Shown: positions 34,950 through 42,308 of the stretch, piece after piece
Layout: each line of letters begins with the position of its first letter
Numbering within the stretch: the stretch's first letter is position 1
From: Chitinophagaceae bacterium
Lineage (GTDB): Bacteria > Bacteroidota > Bacteroidia > Chitinophagales > Chitinophagaceae
Direction: 5' to 3'
NCBI GenBank assembly: GCA_013696395.1
Contig: JACCYQ010000193.1
Span: 1-58,646, forward strand
Length of the DNA: 58,646 nt
Position numbers and translations under genes: made by a program
The notes under the pieces: model-generated
The model's database searches: none
The model's input: only the letters and a program-made list of their open reading frames with translations
What the model was told of the DNA's origin: nothing

Positions 34950-36296
34950 TCAATATTTTTGCCGCAGATCCTGGATAAATTTCTCAACCCCTCTTCTGAT
35001 ATCGGTAGATGAAGCCCGGTGATTATTCACCAGCACCGAAACGATCAGCAACTTCTCTTTTTTAGTGATTAAAAATCCACTCAAAGCCACCACGCCACCC
35101 AGTGTGCCGGTCTTGGCATAGAAAAATGTACTGTCAGTCACATAATAATTGCGCAAGGTTCCGGTGTTGCCGGTTGCAAAAATATTTTTAAGGCGGTCCA
35201 TCCCAAACTGATCCTTCATTTTTTCCAGGATAGCAATAAAGTTCTGCGGGGTAAATAAATTATACCGGCTCAATCCTGAACCATCGGCCCAGCGAGGTTT
35301 TTGTTGAAGATCCCTGAATTCCGTTTTCATCATTGTATCAATAGCCAGAGATTCATCCATCACACCAAACAATTTATGGCTCACCATCAATAAAGCTTGC
35401 TCCGCAAAGAAATTATCACTCCGGTACATTAAGGGTTTCAACATCGAATCGAGGGGCTGCGAGTAAATGATTTCATTACTTAAATTAAAATCAGGAGCAA
35501 CCGTGAATGAAGAAACATTTTCCGCTTTCAATGTGTCCTTCAATAATTCAGAAATAAATCCCTCATGTGCACGATAGGGAAAATTTGCATTTGTAAATGC
35601 GGATGATGAAGGCCTGATATAAAATTCATTTTCATCAATGGCGCGGTCAATGCGAAAATAATTTGATCTTACTGCACTTGTTTCCCTGTTAAAAACAAAG
35701 GTCGTATCCGGATCAATGCTCCTGATATGAACAGGAATAGGAAAACTGTTCAACGTATTGTTCACCAGGTTAATTCGCAGCACGTTGCCATATACCGGGA
35801 ATGGTGAACGTTCGGCCATATAGGTTGCATCATAATCATTCCATGCCCAGCCGCTCCCCCAATGGCTCGTTTTCCAGGCTGACAGATCCCATCGAATATT
35901 TTTTTCATTTTTCAACTTTTCATACAAGGGCTGATTCTTATAATCCGGATGTAAAAAAGTGGGGTCGCCTGCCGGAAAAACCAGTGTGGCTCCGTCATCA
36001 TCTCTTGCTATGCTGGCAGCGACAATACTATCACCCAAAAATTTCATGGCTGCAAAAATCGTAGGGATCTTGGTATTGCTGGCGGGCACAAAAAATTGGT
36101 CGCCCTGGTAATTGTATAAGAAACTTTTAGTTGCAGCATCATATACACTGATACCCGTATGCGCAGTTACAAATGCTGAATCGTTCAGCATAAATCGTTC
36201 GGCCGAATGCCCTATTTTTTTCTGAACAGAGCACGATGCAAAAAAAACGATTGCAAAAAGGAAAAAGAAATTCCGAACCATCTTGAATAAAAACAT
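34950..36296 (-). CDS. dacB: D-Ala-D-Ala carboxypeptidase, PBP4-type
   Basis: 448-residue lipoprotein; lipobox with Cys22 (FFASCSVQ). Serine peptidase of S13 type: S73-x-x-K76 in PASNTK, SxN as YRSDNFF near 293, and KTG in AKTGTLGG near 394. Cuts terminal D-Ala and, in many homologues, peptide cross-links in the periplasm. It lies five bases after the Gfo/Idh gene, so they are co-transcribed. It is convergent with mutL. Length is slightly short for PBP4. Confidence 0.9.
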   Translation of the reverse strand: MFLFKMVRNFFFLFAIVFFASCSVQKKIGHSAERFMLNDSAFVTAHTGISVYDAATKSFLYNYQGDQFFVPASNTKIPTIFAAMKFLGDSIVAASIARDDDGATLVFPAGDPTFLHPDYKNQPLYEKLKNEKNIRWDLSAWKTSHWGSGWAWNDYDATYMAERSPFPVYGNVLRINLVNNTLNSFPIPVHIRSIDPDTTFVFNRETSAVRSNYFRIDRAIDENEFYIRPSSSAFTNANFPYRAHEGFISELLKDTLKAENVSSFTVAPDFNLSNEIIYSQPLDSMLKPLMYRSDNFFAEQALLMVSHKLFGVMDESLAIDTMMKTEFRDLQQKPRWADGSGLSRYNLFTPQNFIAILEKMKDQFGMDRLKNIFATGNTGTLRNYYVTDSTFFYAKTGTLGGVVALSGFLITKKEKLLIVSVLVNNHRASSTDIRRGVEKFIQDLRQKY

Positions 36297-36301
36297 AGCA
36301 A

Positions 36302-37342
36302 TTATTTTAGGTTGATGCGCTTCCCTTCGGCGGAACTTTCCATGGCAGCCTGTATGATGCGGATACCCTTAATGCTGTCTGTTGCCGGCACCGGGTTAGG
36401 CCCATTATTTAAAAGCGCTTGGTGAATATCGTTATAGTAACCCATATAATTCCCGGGTGTTGAAAAAGTTGTTTTGCGAATTACCCCTTCATTTACTTCC
36501 GTATGTAAAATACCATCGGATTCTTCCTGCGGTTTGCACCAGGGTTCAATAGTCGGTATAACACCTTTCAGTAGTTGCTGTTCCTGCAGGTCTGAACGAT
36601 GTTGTAAAAAACTGCCTTTGGTTCCATGCAGAATATAGCCATAATAAGATTCACGCACTATCGAGGATGCTTTTAATCTAACCCTTAATCCATCATAGTA
36701 TAAAAGCAATTCAAAATAATCATCGGTCTGCGCATTCTCTTTCATCGCCCAAACATCGCCGAAAACGGCATCGGGCCAGCCAAATAATTGCAAAGCCTGG
36801 TCAATGATGTGCGAACCGAGATCATACAATGTTCCGGAGCCTGGCAAGTCAGATTCCTTGTGCATCTTTCCGCTATGCTCTGGTCGATAACGATCGAAGC
36901 GGATCTCCACTTCTTTGATATCTCCCAATAGATCCAATGCTAAGATATTTTTTACTGCATGATAATCGCCATCGTAGCGGCGGTTCTGGTAAACACTCAA
37001 TAACACTTTGTGTTGTTCAGCCAGTGCAAACAGTTCTTCGCCTTCGGCCAGTGTAACTGTAAATGGTTTTTCAACAATGGTATGTTTGCCTAATTCAATA
37101 GATTTTTTGGCAAATTCAAAATGAGTTTGCACCGGGGTATTCACAACTACCAGTTCAATTGCCGGATCAGCGATCAACTCTTCAACCGAACGAACCAATT
37201 TTGCACCAGGATATTTCTCCCGCGATTCATTTTTACTCCTTTCCACAATAGCTGTTAATTCAAATCCCGGGTGCGATTCAATAAAAGGAGCATGAAATAA
37301 TTTACCGCTCATACCATAAGAGAGAATGCCTGTCTTTATCAT
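36302..37342 (-). CDS. Gfo/Idh/MocA-family oxidoreductase
   Basis: 346 residues. The Rossmann N-terminus (GILSYGMSGKLFHAPFIESH) and the family's EKPFTVTLAEGEEL loop with catalytic Lys mark the first 120 residues. The C-terminal domain includes LPGSGTLYDLGSHIIDQAL, a pattern shared with scyllo-inositol and related dehydrogenases. NAD(P)-dependent oxidation of a sugar or polyol is expected; substrate unknown. It is upstream of dacB in an apparent two-gene transcript. Confidence 0.88.
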   Translation of the reverse strand: MIKTGILSYGMSGKLFHAPFIESHPGFELTAIVERSKNESREKYPGAKLVRSVEELIADPAIELVVVNTPVQTHFEFAKKSIELGKHTIVEKPFTVTLAEGEELFALAEQHKVLLSVYQNRRYDGDYHAVKNILALDLLGDIKEVEIRFDRYRPEHSGKMHKESDLPGSGTLYDLGSHIIDQALQLFGWPDAVFGDVWAMKENAQTDDYFELLLYYDGLRVRLKASSIVRESYYGYILHGTKGSFLQHRSDLQEQQLLKGVIPTIEPWCKPQEESDGILHTEVNEGVIRKTTFSTPGNYMGYYNDIHQALLNNGPNPVPATDSIKGIRIIQAAMESSAEGKRINLK

Positions 37343-37480
37343 TTTTTAATTGTTAATTGTTTAGAGGTTTAATCAATGAGAGTTTGGAGAGTTTAAGTGT
37401 TTAAAAGTTTAAAAGTTTAATAACTTTCAATCAACTATTCAACTTAATTTTCAGCCCAATTCCAAATTCCCGCCCAAACC

Positions 37481-38617
37481 TCAACTACGCTCCTGCGCAC
37501 GCAGCCACCGTTCCGGTATTTCGTTACTGCTTGCCAGCATATAATCCTTAAAACTGCAGGCTATAAAACTTTTATCGGGCAACTGCATCCACCACCTGCC
37601 CGTTTTTTTGCTTTGTAAAAAAGTAGTATCCACTTCTGCAAAGGCTAAATGGTATTCATTAAAACTTTCCTTTTCATCCAGCGCCGCTTCGCGGTTGCCA
37701 CGGCTGCGCCCATCAAAAATATACCAAAGCATCTGGCTGATCTGCCTGGCGCTTTGTGCATTTACATCCAGTTCGGGGCGGTAACCATAAATACCGATCG
37801 TATTGATGTTCGGGCTCATGCCGGCATACTGCATCAGCACACAGGCATCTTCTCCACTCAATCCATTGGGTGATGGTGAATTGCCCGGCACATAACCCGA
37901 AGCAATAGCCGAAATATCAACACTCAGCATCCGGCTGTTGCGCAAAACCGGCTCCATCTCTTCGATGGTCTCTTTCACATGTCCTACCCTGAAACAATCG
38001 AAACGGAGTTTATCCATCGTCTCCAGCATTTTCGGATGCACATAATAACTCTGGAAACCGATATGATTGTAATGCCTGATGAAGTTGGGTTCACCCGTCA
38101 GCATCTCCATTAAAAAATTTTCCGCCCGGTAAACCGAATCCATGTCCAGGTCAATCAAAGCATCTATGCTGGTTGCTTCAATAGATTTCTGGTTACTGAA
38201 ATAGGACTGGTACTGCGCCAGGGTCAGGTCGTGCGAGCCACCTAAAATAATCACCGTCTTTCCATCATTTGTAAGTGCATGCACCACGGTTTTCAGTGCC
38301 GCTATAGAATCACCCAGGTTTGCTCCTGCCTGGATGTTCCCCACATCGGCGATATTCAGATCATTGTGCCAGTAGTACAATTTGTAAAAAGCCTTTCTGA
38401 TCTCGTCGGGCGCTTGACTGGCCGCATGGTGCAGACCATATCCTCTTTGTTCACCACAACCCACAAAAACAATATCCGCATCATCCAGCTCCGGAAACTC
38501 CTCTGCATACATTTTAATCACCGATCCCATTTGCTTGTCTTTATACCCTCCATCATCCGATAACATGTGCAGGTTCAGGGGCGACAAAAAATCGCTGATG
38601 TTTAAATAATCACTCAT
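37481..38617 (-). CDS. Arginase/formimidoylglutamase-fold protein with altered metal ligands
   Basis: 378 residues from ATG 38617; longer starts lie upstream of or within a -7 element (38632-38639) and are unlikely. The ureohydrolase fold is visible: IVFVGCGEQRGYG, IILGGSHDLTLAQYQS (normally GGDHS), LIDLDMDSVY (normally DAHxD), and MLSVDISAIASG (normally SxDxDxxDP). Several metal-binding residues are therefore changed, which casts doubt on a Mn2+-dependent hydrolase function. Divergent from pheS. Homologues are seen across Bacteroidota, but their substrate is not settled. Confidence 0.75.
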   Translation of the reverse strand: MSDYLNISDFLSPLNLHMLSDDGGYKDKQMGSVIKMYAEEFPELDDADIVFVGCGEQRGYGLHHAASQAPDEIRKAFYKLYYWHNDLNIADVGNIQAGANLGDSIAALKTVVHALTNDGKTVIILGGSHDLTLAQYQSYFSNQKSIEATSIDALIDLDMDSVYRAENFLMEMLTGEPNFIRHYNHIGFQSYYVHPKMLETMDKLRFDCFRVGHVKETIEEMEPVLRNSRMLSVDISAIASGYVPGNSPSPNGLSGEDACVLMQYAGMSPNINTIGIYGYRPELDVNAQSARQISQMLWYIFDGRSRGNREAALDEKESFNEYHLAFAEVDTTFLQSKKTGRWWMQLPDKSFIACSFKDYMLASSNEIPERWLRAQERS

Positions 38618-38622
38618 GGCCA

Positions 38623-38638
38623 ATGTTTGCGCAAACAT
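38623..38638. promoter_or_regulatory. 16-bp perfect palindrome (ATGTTTGCGCAAACAT)
   Basis: A complete 8+8 palindrome overlapping the -7 element and start region of the arginase-fold gene. Suits a homodimeric repressor, with no other candidate for its function. Confidence 0.45.
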
Positions 38639-38639
38639 A
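38632..38639 (-). promoter_or_regulatory. -7 element for arginase-fold gene
   Basis: TATGTTTG on the minus strand, an exact match, ending 15 bases before the ATG at 38617. Confidence 0.4.
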
Positions 38640-38689
38640 AGTAAAAAGCCTTTTTTAACGGGCGGTATCGCAGGCAAATGCGGAACTAT

Positions 38690-38697
38690 TATCTTTG
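38690..38697 (+). promoter_or_regulatory. -7 element for pheS, suggesting a leaderless mRNA
   Basis: TATCTTTG, exact, only five bases before the ATG at 38703. If used, transcription would begin at or very near the start codon. Confidence 0.4.
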
Positions 38698-38702
38698 CCG
38701 CC

Positions 38703-39746
38703 ATGGAACAATTGCTGGAACAGATTGAAACTTACCGCAACGAAATTGAAGCAACAACCGTAAGCGATTCACAGGCGGCGGAACAATTCCGCATCAAATG
38801 GATTGGTACCAAAGGACTGGTCAAAAGCCTGATGGGCGAAATGAAGAATGTACCGGTTGAACGTAAAAAAGAATTCGGGCAGGTAATGAACGAGTTCAAA
38901 TTATTTGTTGAAAGCAAGTATGAATCATTCAAATTGGCTACAGCGGCCAGTTCTGAAGAAGCTGCCGGTATTGATCTTACACTGCCCGGCGATACTTTAC
39001 CACTCGGTACCCGCCACCCCATCAGCCTGGTGCGTAACCGCATTGTTTCCATTTTTCAAAGGCTTGGGTTTTCCATTGCCGAAGGACCCGAAATTGAAGA
39101 TGACTTTCACAATTTTACCGCATTGAACCTGCCTGAAGATCACCCGGCACGCGACATGCAGGATACATTTTATATACACCGCGCAGAAGGCGAAAACGGC
39201 ACCGACTGGTTATTGCGTACGCATACCAGCAATGTGCAGATACGTGAAATGCAGAAAGGCAAGCTTCCCATCCGCATCATTTGTCCCGGCCGTGTGTACC
39301 GTAACGAAACCATCAGTGCCAGGGCGCATTGTTTTTTTCACCAGGTAGAAGGTTTGTATATCGATGAATCCGTAAGCTTTGCCGACCTGAAACAAACGCT
39401 GTACTTTTTTGTGCAGGAAATGTTTGGCAAAGATGTAAAGGTGCGTTTCCGTCCTTCGTATTTTCCATTTACCGAACCCAGTGCCGAGATGGACATCAGT
39501 TGTTTTATCTGTGGCGGCCAAGGTTGCCGTGTTTGCAAACATACCGGCTGGGTAGAAATTTTGGGTTGCGGCATGGTACATCCGAACGTGTTGCAAAACT
39601 GCGGTATCGATCCCAATAAATATACAGGCTTTGCATTTGGCATGGGCATCGAACGGCCTGCTATGTTATTATATGGTGTTAACGACCTGCGTCTCTTCAG
39701 CGAAAACGATGTACGCTTTCTGAAACAGTTTACAAGTGCTATTTAG
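38703..39746 (+). CDS. pheS: Phenylalanyl-tRNA synthetase alpha subunit
   Basis: 347 residues from ATG 38703. N-terminal coiled coil that contacts tRNA, then class II catalytic core: RNRIVSIFQRLGFSIAEGPEIEDD, motif 2 region RIICPGRVYRNETISARAHCFFHQVEG, FRPSYFPFTEPSAEMD and motif 3 GMGIERPAMLLYGVNDLRLF. A cysteine-rich insert (CFICGGQGCRVCKHTGW) resembles a zinc knuckle. Loads phenylalanine on tRNA-Phe with PheT, whose gene is not nearby. Divergent from the arginase-fold gene. Confidence 0.97.
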   Translation: MEQLLEQIETYRNEIEATTVSDSQAAEQFRIKWIGTKGLVKSLMGEMKNVPVERKKEFGQVMNEFKLFVESKYESFKLATAASSEEAAGIDLTLPGDTLPLGTRHPISLVRNRIVSIFQRLGFSIAEGPEIEDDFHNFTALNLPEDHPARDMQDTFYIHRAEGENGTDWLLRTHTSNVQIREMQKGKLPIRIICPGRVYRNETISARAHCFFHQVEGLYIDESVSFADLKQTLYFFVQEMFGKDVKVRFRPSYFPFTEPSAEMDISCFICGGQGCRVCKHTGWVEILGCGMVHPNVLQNCGIDPNKYTGFAFGMGIERPAMLLYGVNDLRLFSENDVRFLKQFTSAI

Positions 39747-40073
39747 TTTTTGGTAGCCAGCTGTATTACTACTATTAAACTTCTGAGGTGTCGTCGAAGA
39801 CCCCGATAAGGATTTTGAGCAAAAGGAATCGGGGCACACTTGTGCGGATGGATTCCTACTGAACATATTATTAATGAGGTCGAAAATTTTATATTTGAGT
39901 GCCTTGTTCATTTATAATGCTTAGGCATATATTTAGGTTTTAAACTCGCTATGGTTTATGAAATTGACCATGAATTTTTTAAGGCTTTCTTTGATCCCAT
40001 ACCTATCCTATTAAAAAATTACATCCCAATTATGTCATGTAGACAAAAAGAAAACTAAAAGAAGAAAAAGTAA
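39747..40073. other. Intergenic region before the IS200-type transposase
   Basis: No supported protein gene except a doubtful 35-codon frame (39951-40058). CCCCGAT (39801-39807) pairs with ATCGGGG (39828-39834), enclosing an inner TTTT/AAAA pairing. This hairpin may be a terminator for pheS or the left side of the mobile element. Confidence 0.4.
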
Positions 40074-40535
40074 ATGCCAGGCACATTTTCGCAAATCTAT
40101 GTTCAGGTTGTTTTTGCAGTTAAAGGCAGAGAGAGTCTAATTCATTCTACCTGGGAAGAAGATTTGTATAAATACATCTCGGGAATAGTGAGGAATAAAG
40201 AGCAAAAAATGCTGGCAATAAACGGAATGCCAGACCATATTCATTTCTTTATAGGAATGAAACCATCCTGTTGCTTGTCAGATTTGGTACGAGAGGTGAA
40301 GAAATCTTCCAATGATTTTATCTTAGAAAAGAAGTTTACAAAATTCAAATTTAATTGGCAGGAAGGATATGGTGCGTTTTCATATAGCCATTCGCAAATT
40401 GATTCGGTGGCCAAATACATTTTAAATCAGAAAGAGCATCACAAAAAGCACACATTCCGGGAGGAGTATTTGGATTTATTGAAAAAGTTTGAAATTGAAT
40501 TTAAAGAGGAATATTTATTCAAATGGATAGAATGA
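40074..40535 (+). mobile_element. IS200/RAYT-type Y1 HUH transposase
   Basis: 153 residues. Single-strand-specific nuclease of the Y1 transposase family: HIH in MPDHIHFFIG is the HUH motif, and a tyrosine in VAKYILNQKEHHKKH is the likely nucleophile. Also visible are the opening QIYVQVVFAVKGRESLI and EYLDLLKKFEIEFKEEYLF, typical of transposases linked to REP-like palindromes. No accompanying TnpB/IscB gene exists. It is intact. The adjacent repeats (40587-40874) support a REP-associated (RAYT) interpretation over a simple IS200 insertion sequence. Immobile domestication is possible. Confidence 0.85.
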
Positions 40536-40586
40536 AGAATGTAAAGGTTTCTAATTTTTTCAAATGACTTGTAAGATTGAATTATT

Positions 40587-40874
40587 GAATCCGAAGGGAT
40601 TCAAATATTTATAAAAGAAGAGAAGTTTTATTCATGCGACCCCTTCGGGGTCGAATCCTGCTTAATATATTATTTTCTACAAACATAAAATCCCTTCGGG
40701 ATTAGAAAAACAGATTTTTAATTTGTAAAATGATTATGATAAACATTCGATTAGATGGATGAATCCGAAGGATTCAAATATTTATAGAGGATGGTTGAGG
40801 TTTCATACGACCCCTTTGGGGGTCGTATCCTTCATTTTTATATTTTCTATAAACATTAGAACCCTTCGGGATTA
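40587..40874. repeat. Two copies of a three-hairpin, ~115-bp repeat
   Basis: Copy 1, 40587-40703: GAATCC...GGATTC, then CGACCCC...GGGGTCG (40637-40653) and AATCCC...GGGATT (40689-40703). Copy 2, 40761-40874, repeats the order: 40761-40775, 40807-40826 and 40860-40874. Spacer text such as CAAATATTTATA is shared. Loops centre on TTC or GAA. The right copy has lost one base in its last hairpin. They lie straight after the Y1 transposase. Confidence 0.75.
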
Positions 40875-40909
40875 ATGAAAAATTTAAATAAAAAAAATTG
40901 ATCTCCTTA

Positions 40910-41647
40910 TCAATACCTTGCTGCAATCCGGAACATAAACCGTTCTGGTTGGCCGATCACACCTCCCTCTTCTCTTCTTTTCTTCAACTCATCCGATTGG
41001 TACCAGGCATTTGCTTTTGCTGAATCTATGATAGCCGACACGATGACCACTTTTTTGTCGTTCCCATCTTCATGACCATAAGTCCGCAGGGCAAGGCCAT
41101 TATCCATTGTTGTTTTTCTTCCCTCTTCAAAATTGCTTTGCCAGGTATTCCAGTCTTTAACAGTAATACTGGTTTGAGTCCGGATCACTTCAGGTCCGAT
41201 AAAAGAAGTGTCCTGGAAGGTCATGTTCACGAATTTAATTACAGGCTTGCCGGTTACCCCGCCTTTCTGCATAGCCGTTTTCAGGCTGGCATCATTTGCA
41301 AATGCTTTGGCTTTTGCCATATCATCACATTTCACCACCACCATAACCATATTGGGATCCTGCACACCGCGGCCTATGACATAATTGCGTATTCCATAGA
41401 CCCTTCTAATAGAATCATGTTCGTCATAAGAAACTTTCCATTTTTCAAAATCGGCTACTTTATGCATGGCTATCATCATATTTTCCGGGGTAGTAATGAT
41501 AGTATTCGTCTGGGAAGTTTCTGCAGGTGTAATACTTTCGCTCATTGTGGTATCAGCTTCGTTGTCTCCCCCGTTACTGCCACAGGAAACCATACAGGTT
41601 AACATAGCTGCAATACACAGCATGTTGATTAATTGCGACTGTTTCAT
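40910..41647 (-). CDS. Lipoprotein with two tandem alpha/beta-barrel-like repeats
   Basis: 245 residues; lipobox at Cys22 (MVSCGSNG). After a Thr/Ser-rich linker come two similar segments of about 85 residues. The first has HKVADFEKWKVSYDEHDSIRRVYGI, the second SITVKDWNTWQSNFEEGRKTTMDNGL. Both end in KKGGVxGxP-like text (MQKGGVTGKPV, RREEGGVIGQPE). The pattern fits a dimeric alpha/beta-barrel (ABM-like) fold that here forms an internal pseudo-dimer. Exported; ligand unknown. No operon partner. Confidence 0.75.
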   Translation of the reverse strand: MKQSQLINMLCIAAMLTCMVSCGSNGGDNEADTTMSESITPAETSQTNTIITTPENMMIAMHKVADFEKWKVSYDEHDSIRRVYGIRNYVIGRGVQDPNMVMVVVKCDDMAKAKAFANDASLKTAMQKGGVTGKPVIKFVNMTFQDTSFIGPEVIRTQTSITVKDWNTWQSNFEEGRKTTMDNGLALRTYGHEDGNDKKVVIVSAIIDSAKANAWYQSDELKKRREEGGVIGQPERFMFRIAARY

Positions 41648-42308
41648 TTGATTTGTTTTAAATGATGAGTGAATATCCGGGACAGGAAATGCAGTATTGC
41701 AGAGGGTAAGCAGGTAATAAAATTAGTGAATATTTAAAAAACTACCATTTTTTTCAGTCAGATATTGAGGATTGAATGTGTTAAGGTGTATAGTTGTTAA
41801 GGCTTTTGCTGGCATCAATTCAACCCGTATGATTTTCTTTAAACTAACATTTTTTACAACTTATAATAAGAAAACTCATACCGAATTCGATTATTAAGCC
41901 ATTTTGCTAGAACAACTTTTTTTATTAAATTTTTTAATGTAAACTTTTGTTTAAATAACCGGATATTGGAATAGTTGTTCTGATGTATTATGTAAATGAC
42001 TCCAAAAGCAGGATAATCTTCAAGAATTTCATTATGGAATTGCCTAATTCGATCATAAGTATATCCATGAGCTTCGAAAAGATTATAATTCCACGACTAC
42101 TTATTAAAACAACATCAACACGGTTATATTGATTTTTATAAAAGAAGTTTATTAAATAATAACTGACTTTATCATAACATTGGTTTTGTATGTATTCCTC
42201 AAGGTACAGGGAGATTGCATTTGCTGCATAAAATTCAGAACGTAAAAGTGAGCGTGGCAACAGACGGTGATAGTAGTAATGCAGTTAAGTACATCCAAAA
42301 ATAAATTA
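41648..42308. other. Gene-poor region holding a decayed gene
   Basis: The right half contains the frameshifted frame 41854-42284. The left part (41648-41853) is AT-rich leader or spacer sequence in which I see nothing else. Confidence 0.4.
41854..42284 (-). pseudogene. Frameshifted remnant, unidentified (about 142 codons)
   Basis: Two overlapping reading frames on the minus strand join if one base is added to the A-run of GAAAAG near 42076-42082. The first frame encodes HRLLPRSLLRSEFYAANAIS and later VDVVLISSRGIIIF. The second continues FEAHGYTYDRIRQFHNEI, then YIIHQNNYSNIRLFK and a closing basic stretch to TAA at 41854. No ATG opens it in frame, and a TAA lies just upstream. The family was not recognised, though DVVLISSRGIIIF vaguely resembles NERD-type nuclease text. 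A sequencing error in a homopolymer could mimic a frameshift. Confidence 0.45.

Noticed and set aside
37391-37422. CRISPR-like or regulatory array from the 8-bp repeats
   Set aside because: The repeats are contiguous, have no spacers and are simple AT-rich text.
39669-39911. Minus-strand frame of 80 codons across the pheS end
   Set aside because: Overlaps conserved pheS codons and the hairpin at 39801; the translation shows no family.
40637-40653. tRNA T-arm resemblance of the GGGGTCGAATCC text
   Set aside because: It is part of the palindromic repeat unit; no acceptor, D or anticodon stems can be drawn around it.
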